Below are positions 45,132 to 53,448 of a DNA stretch of 64,000 nt, piece after piece (position 1 is the first letter of the stretch; the number at the start of each line of letters is the position of its first letter). Origin of the DNA: Gemmata sp. (lineage in GTDB: Bacteria > Planctomycetota > Planctomycetia > Gemmatales > Gemmataceae); the NCBI GenBank assembly GCA_025055115.1, contig JANWYJ010000029.1, positions 1 to 64,000 of the forward strand, written 5' to 3'. A program made the position numbers and the translations under genes. The notes beneath the pieces were generated by a model. It was not told the DNA's origin and did no database searches. It was given only the letters and a program-made list of their open reading frames with translations.

Positions 45132-45968
45132 ATGAATCCGCGCGTGGCTATCGTTGGTGTCAGCGTGCTGTTGGGTGTGGTGGGTGTCATCCTCGTTACG
45201 GCCATTCCGCAATGGCGGTTAGCCGCCAATCTCAAGAAGTCGCAGAACAATCTGCGCGAGCTGGCGTTGTTCGGTGCCCACCACGTTAAACCGGAGGAAA
45301 CGCCGAAAACGCGTCTCGCCGACGTCAACAAAATGCCGACGGAAATTCCCGCTGGAACGATTGTCCTGCCCCACACCACTCCGGCCGAACGGCTCAGTTG
45401 GTTCGCGCTCATTCTTCCCGTTCTCGATCAACAGCGGCAAAACCTCGCCGCACTCTACGCGCAGATCGACCAACGGCAGCCATGGCAAGCCGAGCCGAAT
45501 CAGCGAGCCGCGACCACACCCCTGGTGGTGCTGCTGTGCCCGGAAAACACCCCCAAGTGGCCCGAGGGTCAACCGGCGATCAGCTGCTATGTGGGCATCA
45601 GTGGTATCGGCTTTGATTCCGGCGGCTTACCCGCGGATTCACCCCATCGTGGCGCCTTCCGCTACGATCGCCCCACTCCGTTTCGGGAAATCAAAGACGG
45701 CCTCAGTCAAACCTTGCTCATGGGCGAAACCAACTTGGAACTCGGCCCGTGGCTGCGTGGCGGCCCATCAACGGTTCGCGGCCTGAATCCCGAACCCTCC
45801 GCTTTGCCGCTCATCGGCGGCCAATTTGGCGGTTACTTCCCCCATGTGGCCAACTTCGCCCTGTGCGATGGCAGCGTACGGCCCTTCACCGTGAAGACGA
45901 CACCGGGGGTGCTGCTCGGCTACGCCACCATCGACGGACACGGCAGCGACCCCCTGCCCGGTGAATGA
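45132..45968 (+). CDS. DUF1559-like protein with a plain membrane anchor
   Basis: The 278-residue protein has the body and C-terminal signature of DUF1559 (HVANFALCDGSVRPFTV), but its N-terminus (MNPRVAIVGVSVLLGVVGVI) lacks the G/F[S/T]LxELxVVxAI prepilin cleavage site. It is thus anchored rather than processed as a pseudopilin. The site gtgagga precedes the ATG. It may act with the membrane protein encoded just upstream. Confidence 0.82.
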   Translation: MNPRVAIVGVSVLLGVVGVILVTAIPQWRLAANLKKSQNNLRELALFGAHHVKPEETPKTRLADVNKMPTEIPAGTIVLPHTTPAERLSWFALILPVLDQQRQNLAALYAQIDQRQPWQAEPNQRAATTPLVVLLCPENTPKWPEGQPAISCYVGISGIGFDSGGLPADSPHRGAFRYDRPTPFREIKDGLSQTLLMGETNLELGPWLRGGPSTVRGLNPEPSALPLIGGQFGGYFPHVANFALCDGSVRPFTVKTTPGVLLGYATIDGHGSDPLPGE

Positions 45969-46141
45969 TGCGGATACTTCCGGCCAACGCGCAGAGATTC
46001 GATCGGGCCGAAATGAACGGTCACGGGTTCTTCCCGCCAATCGTCAGCACATAACCCGGACGTCCGTCATTCTAACAATCCCGGAGTTCCCCACCGACTC
46101 TGGCACGCTGCTCGGTGGTTCGGAATCGGGGCACCCCACCG

Positions 46142-48091
46142 CTACTTCACCCATTGCGGCAGTGACCACACCTCCACAGTTCGCCGCGCCGCCAGCAGCA
46201 GCAGATCATCGCTGGGGCCAAAGGCGATGACACGCACCGGGGAGGGCCGCTTGATGCGGTGCCGCAGGCGTCCTGCGGAAATATCCCAAATGGCCAGCCA
46301 ACCCGTATTGTCGGTGATGGCCAACTGGGAACCGCTGCGGTTGAACGACAAACCCGTGACGGCCGTACCATCGAACACGGGCCAGAGCGTCGGTTTGCCA
46401 CCCTTGGCCGACCACAGCGCGACTGTGCCTTTCTCGTCGCCGGTGGCGAAGTCGCCCGTCGCGCTTTCGGCCCAGGCACGCACGGCAGCGCGATGGTCGC
46501 GGGCCGGGGCTTCGGGTCGCATCGCTAGGTTGTACATGGTGATAGTGCCATCGGGGTGTCCGGCGTACAGGCGGTCGCCGCCCCAGCCCAGAAACGTTGG
46601 CCCGGGTGGTTTGGGTGGATCGCGGGGAATGTTGATGGGCGTGATTTCATCCGTTTTTCCCGGTATGGCGATGTCGCGGGCCTTGGTGGGCGGATGGAGA
46701 ACAAACGATACGGGCAGGACACGATGTTGCAACGTGTTGCCACGAACAGCGACCAAGCGAATGCGGTCGTCGGCCAAGGCGGACGCGATAGCCACCGGTG
46801 TTCCAGGAATTTTCACCGGTACAGTGGATAGCCCGGTGCGCGGAGCGACGAACACACCCGTTGTTGTGTGGGCGAAGACGAAGGAACTCGATCGATCGAA
46901 CTGCATGCGGAGGATGGTTCCATCAGCTTTGGGGCCAAGCAGCCAGGATTCAAACGTCGGTTGGTCGAGCAACCACAACCGCGATTGGCCGTCGGCGTAG
47001 CCCACGCCCAAGGTGTTGCCGTCGGGGGCCAGTGCCAGGGCGGTGACATCTGCCGGGCCATCTTCCAGCGCGCTGGCTCCGTGTTTCTGAGCAAGATCGA
47101 GGTGGGACGGGGGGCGTGGCGGTGGTTCTTCCGAAGGCGGCGGCGAAGGTTCAGGTTCGGCTACCGGGGGCGAAGCCGGCACTTCCCGGCGTAGCTCCGC
47201 CTGGGCGTGGTCCCAACCCATCCGATACGCCCAGGCACCGTAAAGAAATACGCCGGTGCCACCGACCGCGACGCCAGCCATACCCAGGATTTGCGCAGAC
47301 ACCGGCCAGCGCGATAGCCACACGATCGCGGCATTCGCCAACAACCCTCCAACCGCCAAAACTCCACCAACCACTAGCCCTAGCTCGGTACTCACTTCTT
47401 CCTGTTGCGCGCAAAGCAGCGGACCAAGAGCCAACCCCAGGGCGAAAATCACGGCCATCGCCCCCAGCCACCACGTCCGCCGGTAGTCCGCTGCCACCGG
47501 AGCGGGCCGCTGGCCACGGAGAAAGGCCAGCGTATCACGGGCCAATGCCGCGGCCGAGGGACCCTCGAAACGCAGAGCCAACACACGCTGATCTGGTAAC
47601 GTGGCCATAACATCGGTACGATTCAGCCGTTCGATCGGGGTTCCCGCAGGCACGTAGGCCCAGGGTTTCATCGGCTCGTGTTCGAGGAAGACGCCATGCG
47701 GTACGATCACGGCCAAGCACGGCCCCGGGCTTTGCTGGTGCGAATCGGCCAGAAGCCGAATCGGCGTTCGGAACGGAATTCCTTCGGGGGATGATTGTTC
47801 GGGAGAAGGATGGTCGTCGAGTGCTGGTGGTTTCGCGGGGGATGGTGGCGTCGCGGCGGTGGCGGGGGGGACCGGCGGTTGGGTTGATGGTGTTCGGGAA
47901 GCGCGCTCGGCCGAGGTTGGGGCAGGTTTGGCATCGGGCCGCACGGGAGAGCCAGCCGCGCAAGCAGCTGGCGTCGAGGTGAAATTCACCCCAGCCAGGC
48001 ATTTCGGACATTTTCCGCTGGAGGGCGTGTCCTGGCCCGGCGGAATTCTGAGGAGTTGTCCGCATTTTGAACATACCTGCCGCACGGTCAT
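46142..48091 (-). CDS. Zinc-ribbon, membrane and WD40 protein
   Basis: The ATG at 48091 has gagga eight bases upstream (649 residues); an ATG at 48100 is too close to that site. The N-terminus has a zinc ribbon (VCSKCGQLLRIPPGQ... KCPKC), followed by a Pro-rich linker, a small globular region, three hydrophobic helices near residues 205-285 and a C-terminal WD40/beta-propeller region of about 300 residues. It diverges from a Ser/Thr kinase gene that also joins a zinc-ribbon-like N-terminus to WD40 repeats, so the two may share a pathway. No enzymatic motif is seen. Confidence 0.82.
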   Translation of the reverse strand: MTVRQVCSKCGQLLRIPPGQDTPSSGKCPKCLAGVNFTSTPAACAAGSPVRPDAKPAPTSAERASRTPSTQPPVPPATAATPPSPAKPPALDDHPSPEQSSPEGIPFRTPIRLLADSHQQSPGPCLAVIVPHGVFLEHEPMKPWAYVPAGTPIERLNRTDVMATLPDQRVLALRFEGPSAAALARDTLAFLRGQRPAPVAADYRRTWWLGAMAVIFALGLALGPLLCAQQEEVSTELGLVVGGVLAVGGLLANAAIVWLSRWPVSAQILGMAGVAVGGTGVFLYGAWAYRMGWDHAQAELRREVPASPPVAEPEPSPPPSEEPPPRPPSHLDLAQKHGASALEDGPADVTALALAPDGNTLGVGYADGQSRLWLLDQPTFESWLLGPKADGTILRMQFDRSSSFVFAHTTTGVFVAPRTGLSTVPVKIPGTPVAIASALADDRIRLVAVRGNTLQHRVLPVSFVLHPPTKARDIAIPGKTDEITPINIPRDPPKPPGPTFLGWGGDRLYAGHPDGTITMYNLAMRPEAPARDHRAAVRAWAESATGDFATGDEKGTVALWSAKGGKPTLWPVFDGTAVTGLSFNRSGSQLAITDNTGWLAIWDISAGRLRHRIKRPSPVRVIAFGPSDDLLLLAARRTVEVWSLPQWVK

Positions 48092-48374
48092 ACGACTCAT
48101 CCTCGGGGCGAACCGATCCTCTCGACGCCAGCGCTCGTATGCGATTGTATCGCGAAACTTCGCGCCACAGGGCGGGTAAACTTCACCATCCGGAGTTCAC
48201 TGCATGCGTTAGAATGAAAATACGACTTGCGGGAGTCGATACCGTGTTCGTTCCGCGGGGGCGAAGCGGTGCCGTGCTGATACTGGGTGGGCCACTGCCA
48301 CACACCCCACCATCGGTTGGGGTGTCGTGAGTCTGTTTGGCTGGATCACATGGGTGGGTTTTTGGGAAGTGCGG
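48092..48374. promoter_or_regulatory. Divergent spacer between two WD40 genes
   Basis: This spacer of 283 bp holds the promoters of both divergent genes. The sequence contains a small CA-rich hairpin (ccactgccacacaccccacc...) but no -35/-10 pair I would trust. No gene is seen. Confidence 0.4.
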
Positions 48375-50378
48375 ATGTCCACACGTCGGCTGATATGCCC
48401 CTGTGGTGTCGCCTGGGATCATCCGGTGTCGGCACCGGTTCCGGAGAACGTGCGCCTGATCTGTCCGGTGTGTTCGCTCGCCCCCACCAATGATGCCGAC
48501 ATACCACGTGGGGCCACGGCTGAAGGGCTGAAGGCGCATTGCGAACCCGCGGCTTCTAGCTCTGAAAACGCGGCAGCGGTCGGGCCGGGTTCGGTTATTG
48601 CGGGCTACGAGATTCTCGAAGAGATCAACCGCGGCGGCATGGGCGTGATTTATAAAGCCCGGCAACCGGGAGTGAATCGCTTAGTCGCGCTGAAAATCAT
48701 CTCGCCGGCGAAACTCAACCAACCCGGAACGCGCGGCCGTTTCAAGCGCGAAGTGCGGGCCTCCGGTCGCATGAACGACCCGTGCATTGTCACGATCTAC
48801 CAAACCGAACTCGATGGCCCGATTCCATTTGTGGCGATGGAGTACGTTCCTGGGATCGACTTACTGCGCTTGGTCAAACAAACCGGTCCGTTGCCGGTCG
48901 ATGATGTGGTCTACTACGCGCGGCAAATTCTCGATGGGCTGCAACACGCTTACGAAGCCAAGCTGGTGCACCGCGACATCAAACCCTCGAACCTGATGAT
49001 CAGCCCCTCACCGCTGGCCCCCACCGCCGGCCACAGCGGCAAGTTGCCGAAGGTGAAGATTCTCGATATGGGTTTGGCCCGATTGCTCGATTCCGAACCG
49101 GACCCGGAAATCGACGACCTCACGCCTCCCGGCGTGTTTGTGGGCACGCCCGATTATGTGGCTCCCGAACAAGCCGAGAACCCCCGTGCTGCCGACATCC
49201 GGTCGGATTTGTACTCGCTGGGTGCCACGATGTACTTCTGCCTGACCGGCGAAGTCCCCTTTCCGGGCAAAACCTTGGCGGCCAAACTCCGCAAACAATT
49301 GACTGAGCCGCCGCCCAGCGCCGCCGCTCGGCGATCCGATGTTCCGGTGGCCGTCGATGCCTTCATCCGCAAGCTGATGGCGCTGGAGCCGGCCGATCGC
49401 TATCAGACACCCGCCGAAGCGATCGCGGCGCTGGATGCCGTGCGGAAATCGCCTCTGCCAAAACCGGGCACGAAAACGGCTCCCGCGATGCCATCGGTGT
49501 TTGCCCAAGCCCATGATGGTGGCGTGCAGGCGATGGTTGTTGCACCCGATGGCGCAGCCCTCATCACAGGAGGCGGCGATAGCTGCCTGCGCTTCTGGCA
49601 CCCGGCGACCCTCAAACAACTGCGCACCATTTCCGGTGACGTGGGGGTGGTGGAAACGATGGCCCTGGCTCCCAGTGGCAAGTGGCTGGCGACCAGCGCC
49701 ATCCGGTTGAATGCATCGGACATGGGCGTTCAACTGTGGGACCTGGCGACCGGCCAAGAACGCAAACGCCTCCACGGCCCGACCGATAACATCTACGGTG
49801 TCGCGATCTCTCCCGATGGCCAGGCCATCGCTGCCGGCAGCGCCGATAAGATCGTGTGGTTGTGGCTTCGCGATGCCAGCGGACCGACCACGGCGTGCGT
49901 GCGCGGGCACACCGCGACCGTCAGCGCGGTCGCCTTCGTAGCCGCCGATTCGCTCTTATCCGCCAGTCACGACGGTACAGTCCGGCAGTGGGATTTGAAG
50001 ACGGGTAAAACGAAAGGCCAGCTGCTGGGCGGAGTTGGCCCGATTTACGCGCTGGCTTATGCCGCCAAGCGCGTGGTGGTCGCGGGGCGCGATGGGTTGG
50101 CCTGGCGTGCCCCGGGAGCCACCAGCTTTCACAAACTCCGTGGGCACGATGGCCCGGTGCTGTGCTGTGCGCTCAGCCCCGATGGTCAATTCATCGCCAG
50201 CGGCGGAGCAGATGGCACCGTCGGCATCTACCGGGCGGAGGATGGGCTGGCCCTGGCCCATTATCCCGGCCATCAACGCCCCGTGCGCGCTGTGGCTTTC
50301 GCGGTCCGTGGCGATGCCGTGTATTCTGGGAGCGAGGATGGCACTCTCCGCCGCTGGCCGGTTCCCAAAACGCTCTGA
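48375..50378 (+). CDS. Ser/Thr protein kinase with WD40 repeats
   Basis: The 667-residue protein starts at the ATG at 48375 (gggaag upstream). A zinc-ribbon-like start (C8, C10, C30, C33) precedes a Hanks-type kinase domain, residues about 72-345: glycine loop INRGGMGVIYKA, VALKI, catalytic loop HRDIKPSN at 199-206, DMG in place of DFG, and GTPDYVAPEQ. About seven WD40 repeats follow to the end. No membrane segment lies between them, so it is soluble. Kinase-WD40 fusions are characteristic of Gemmata-type planctomycetes; the propeller probably recruits substrates. Confidence 0.95.
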   Translation: MSTRRLICPCGVAWDHPVSAPVPENVRLICPVCSLAPTNDADIPRGATAEGLKAHCEPAASSSENAAAVGPGSVIAGYEILEEINRGGMGVIYKARQPGVNRLVALKIISPAKLNQPGTRGRFKREVRASGRMNDPCIVTIYQTELDGPIPFVAMEYVPGIDLLRLVKQTGPLPVDDVVYYARQILDGLQHAYEAKLVHRDIKPSNLMISPSPLAPTAGHSGKLPKVKILDMGLARLLDSEPDPEIDDLTPPGVFVGTPDYVAPEQAENPRAADIRSDLYSLGATMYFCLTGEVPFPGKTLAAKLRKQLTEPPPSAAARRSDVPVAVDAFIRKLMALEPADRYQTPAEAIAALDAVRKSPLPKPGTKTAPAMPSVFAQAHDGGVQAMVVAPDGAALITGGGDSCLRFWHPATLKQLRTISGDVGVVETMALAPSGKWLATSAIRLNASDMGVQLWDLATGQERKRLHGPTDNIYGVAISPDGQAIAAGSADKIVWLWLRDASGPTTACVRGHTATVSAVAFVAADSLLSASHDGTVRQWDLKTGKTKGQLLGGVGPIYALAYAAKRVVVAGRDGLAWRAPGATSFHKLRGHDGPVLCCALSPDGQFIASGGADGTVGIYRAEDGLALAHYPGHQRPVRAVAFAVRGDAVYSGSEDGTLRRWPVPKTL

Positions 50379-50802
50379 TGCCTCTCCGGCGGCCCACCCT
50401 CGCTCCCATGGCACTTATTTCGGTATCACAAATCGTCCAGTTCCTGTTACCTGCTCTCTCTCCGGCGGCCTGCACTCTCCCGCATGGCACCCTCCGCGGT
50501 GGGTGCGGGCGTCTGGCATCATCGCAGGGTGAAGGTTCTCGGCAAGGTGGCGGTGGCTGCGTCGTGCCGCCCGTCCATGTTCGGACTTTCCCCCGAAGAT
50601 AACCGCACGTGGCAGGTCGAAAGGGCGTCCTGTTTTCCGGCTCGCTTCCTTGTCCGGACTTTCCCCCGAAGATAACCGCACGGGTTCTGAAGACGTGCTG
50701 CTGCTGTCCTTGAAGTCTGTTGACACGCTGCAGTCTGTTGACACATCTTCTTCCATGTCCGGACTTTGCCCCTACGATAACCGTACCCCGTGGAGACGTA
50801 CT
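50379..50802. other. Repeat-bearing spacer in front of nuoC
   Basis: Apart from the three-copy 28-bp repeat listed separately, this spacer has a smaller duplication of gtctgttgacac near 50715-50744. An open frame runs into nuoC from 50650, but its translation simply reflects the repeats. A promoter for nuoC must be here. Confidence 0.55.
50581..50786. repeat. 28-bp direct repeat, three copies upstream of nuoC
   Basis: Copies at 50581-50608, 50654-50681 and 50759-50786 share ggactttcccccgaagataa; the first two are nearly identical and the third has four changes. The spacing (73 and 105 bp) is irregular. The last copy ends 16 bp before the nuoC start codon. Confidence 0.92.
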
Positions 50803-51336
50803 ATGACGGCGGCGGAAATAGCGGCCCTTCTGGACGAGCACTTCGGCCCAGCCATCACTGGCAAGAAGCTGGACGCCCTCGACCCGTTCGTCGTGGTCGA
50901 TCCAGCGCAGTTGGTCGCGGTCAGTACCTTTCTGCGGGATGATCCGCGCCTGAAATTCGAGATTCTCAACGATATCAGCGGGGTGGATTATCTCGAAACC
51001 GATCCCAAGAAAGCTCCCAAAGCCGGTTTTGAACCGCATCTGGAAGTGGTTTACCATCTGTCGAGCTTCACGTTTCCCGGTCGGCGTTTTACCCTCAAAG
51101 TGCTGCTGCCGCGATGGAAAGACGATGTGACGGGGCAACTGCCCGAAGTGCCGACGGTCAGCGGGGTGTGGACAACCGCCGATTGGCACGAACGGGAAGT
51201 GTACGATCTGGTGGGGGTGCGGTTCCTCGGCCATCCGAATTTGGTGCGGATCTTGCTGAACGACGATTGGGTGGGCCACCCGCTGCGCAAAGATTACGAA
51301 TACCCGCTGGAATACCACGGCATCCGCTGCCGCTAG
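50803..51336 (+). CDS. nuoC: NADH-quinone oxidoreductase subunit C, isolated
   Basis: The 177-residue protein from the ATG at 50803 (tggagac upstream) has the complex I 30-kDa subunit features: FEILNDISGVDYLETDP, LEVVYHLSSF, and the signature WHEREVYDLVGVRFLGHPNL with the RKDYEYP end. NuoC belongs to the peripheral arm of complex I and is normally followed by nuoD. Here the next 580 bp are non-coding and the next genes are ABC transporter parts, so the gene is separate from any nuo operon in this window. Confidence 0.94.
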   Translation: MTAAEIAALLDEHFGPAITGKKLDALDPFVVVDPAQLVAVSTFLRDDPRLKFEILNDISGVDYLETDPKKAPKAGFEPHLEVVYHLSSFTFPGRRFTLKVLLPRWKDDVTGQLPEVPTVSGVWTTADWHEREVYDLVGVRFLGHPNLVRILLNDDWVGHPLRKDYEYPLEYHGIRCR

Positions 51337-51481
51337 AGCGTTTTGGGAAATATGGCCGCGCCATCATGAGCCGCCCAGGCCATCGCCAGCGCCTTCCGCT
51401 CCCATCGACACGCGACACATTCTCGGCAAATGCCCTAGTAGGTCGCCGTTCGACGGGGTTTGCCCTTCGTCTTCCTGGCTT

Positions 51482-51587
51482 CGTCTTACTGGCCAGGCGG
51501 ACTCAGCCGGGAAAATCTTCTGAACTTCCTTCTTGTCGTGATGAACAGCCTGCCCTGCGTCTTACTGGCCAGGTGGACTCAGCCGGG
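51482..51587. repeat. 30-bp direct repeat
   Basis: A 30-bp sequence starting cgtcttactggccagg lies at 51482-51511 and 51558-51587 with one difference. A shorter partial copy (cgtcttcctggc) sits just upstream near 51470. Confidence 0.9.
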
Positions 51588-51628
51588 GGTAGTGGTCGGG
51601 CGATTCGTACCACGACAATCTTGACCAC

Positions 51629-51726
51629 GGGAAGTCGCAGCAGCGGTTGAATGACGAATAATAAACGGCGCGTATACTTCCCCCGCGTGTTCCTGGCCAT
51701 GGGAAGTCGCAGCAGCGGTTGAATGA
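51629..51726. repeat. 26-bp exact direct repeat
   Basis: A 26-bp sequence starting gggaagtcgcagcagcggtt is found at 51629-51654 and 51701-51726. It is unrelated to the other repeat in the same spacer. Confidence 0.92.
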
Positions 51727-51916
51727 ATGGGGCGTCTGCCGGCGGGCCGTTCTGGCCGCGGCCAAGTGGGGCTTCGCCTCCTATCCTAGCCTTAGCGCCA
51801 GAGCCTTCAGGGAGCCTGGCCGGCTGGTTCCGAAGGCGCGAACCGGCGGCGGGGTGAAAACGTATGGCGGGGTAGCGTGTGCGGCGCGAGAGACACCTTT
51901 TCCACGGTTGTGAGCT

Positions 51917-53200
51917 ATGTTGCCGACTTGGATCACCGATCCGACGTTGATTCTGGCCGGAGTGGTGTTGGCCGCGGCGCAGTTTGTCGCCGCGTTGCCG
52001 TGGCTGTGGGCGATTGATCCCCGCGGCTTTAAGCAAGCCCTGCAAACCCCGCTGACACTGGTATACGTCGGCGGGGGGTTACTGTTGGCCGGGGTCGCTC
52101 TTGCCGCGTATCTGGCTTATCGGGCCGACCCCACCAATCTCACCTGGGAAGGCCGCTACATCTACGGAGCCATTCTGCACTTGCAGCTGATTATCGCCCT
52201 TTTCCTCCTGATGCCCCCGCTTCTGACATCGGTCTGGCCCAAGGGCGGGGCTGTAGCCTCGGCCGCGTTTCGCGAAAGCTGCCGGCAACCCATGTTCTGG
52301 CTCATCACCCTGGGGGCTAATACCGTTATCTGGATTTCCGTCGCCGTCCCGTACTTCACCTTCGGCGACGACTACAAGATGATGAAGCAAATCGGCTTCG
52401 ACATTGTGATGTTGGCCGCGGTGCTGTTTGGCGTGCTGGCCGCAAGTACCTCGATCAGCGAGGAGATCGAAGGCCGCACCGCCGTGACCCTGATGAGCAA
52501 ACCGGTCAACCGGCGGCAATTCTTGATCGGCAAGTATCTTGGCATTCTGATGGCCTGCCTGATCATGGCCCTGCTGCTGAGTTGGTCGCTCACATACGCA
52601 CTGCGAGCGATGCGCGAGTTCGACCAGATCAACAACGCCCCCGACCCGATCGATCCCCTCGGCACGCCCACCGAGAAACTGGTGGACCCGATGACATTTG
52701 AAGCCCAACGCACGATGGTGCCACCGTTTGAGAAAGCGGTGCCTGGCGGACCAGGGCGGTACATGGCTCGCGGTGCGGGGCTGTGGTTCTCCGATACGCT
52801 AGCCCACTCTTTCGGGGTATTGCTCGGCTTTGGTCGCGTTATGATTCTGGTGGCTATCGCGTCTGCTCTCGCCACCCGGCTGACATTTGTGGTCAACATC
52901 ATGATGTGCCTGGTGATCTACTTCCTGGGTCACTTGGCCCCGGTGGTGGTGCAAGCGACTCAGCAAGCCAAAGGCGGGGGAGTGGGGGTCGATTTGATCG
53001 GCTTTCTTGGGCGGCTCTTCGATGTGCTGTTGCCCTCGCTTGAGTCGTTCAATATGAGCCGGGCGATTATTCGCGAAAACGAACTGCCCCTATGGGAATT
53101 CGGCGGTTATGTGCTGACCGTCTTTGGCTATTCGCTGATTTACACAACGATCGCTCTGTTGGTCGGCTTGCTGCTGTTTGAAGATCGGGACCTCGCCTGA
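51917..53200 (+). CDS. ABC-2 type transport permease
   Basis: The 427-residue membrane protein has two N-terminal helices, a hydrophilic loop, and a core with the block STSISEEIEGRTAVTLMSKP followed by VNRRQFLIGKYLGILMA. That is the hallmark of ABC-2 permeases related to NosY/YhaP. It has six or more further helices and a periplasmic loop of about 80 residues. It needs an ATPase partner; the ABC protein encoded after it is of the exporter type and is not an obvious match. Confidence 0.9.
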   Translation: MLPTWITDPTLILAGVVLAAAQFVAALPWLWAIDPRGFKQALQTPLTLVYVGGGLLLAGVALAAYLAYRADPTNLTWEGRYIYGAILHLQLIIALFLLMPPLLTSVWPKGGAVASAAFRESCRQPMFWLITLGANTVIWISVAVPYFTFGDDYKMMKQIGFDIVMLAAVLFGVLAASTSISEEIEGRTAVTLMSKPVNRRQFLIGKYLGILMACLIMALLLSWSLTYALRAMREFDQINNAPDPIDPLGTPTEKLVDPMTFEAQRTMVPPFEKAVPGGPGRYMARGAGLWFSDTLAHSFGVLLGFGRVMILVAIASALATRLTFVVNIMMCLVIYFLGHLAPVVVQATQQAKGGGVGVDLIGFLGRLFDVLLPSLESFNMSRAIIRENELPLWEFGGYVLTVFGYSLIYTTIALLVGLLLFEDRDLA

Positions 53201-53448
53201 CTGCGACCCGAAGGCTTCGCCGCTGGAAAAATGAGAGCCGCAGCGTCCAGCCAGCCGTGGGACCAACAGGAAACGAGGGGTCGGCCCCAGGGGGGGCACA
53301 AAGCCGGCGAATGGATGCGGCCTCCCCAACGGCCCTTTCAGCCGCCGCTATGGCTCCGAAACACGCAGTTTCGAGTAGCTGAGCGGCGATTGTTTTTGCT
53401 AATCTCAGGGCAGAGTGGGTTCTCGTCTGTCCCTGTTGTGAGGGCACC
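53201..53448. other. Spacer between ABC genes
   Basis: A spacer of 248 bp separates the two transporter genes. No repeat, gene or strong promoter was recognised. Confidence 0.45.

Larger units (their letters stand above)
51337..51916. other. Non-coding spacer with two repeat families
   Basis: This spacer of 580 bp between nuoC and the ABC-2 permease gene carries the two direct repeats listed separately. I see no gene, tRNA or clear terminator in the remainder. Confidence 0.6.

Noticed and set aside
50581-50786. Possible small CRISPR array
   Set aside because: There are only three copies, intervals of 45 and 77 bp differ and one interval contains its own duplication; no cas gene is near.
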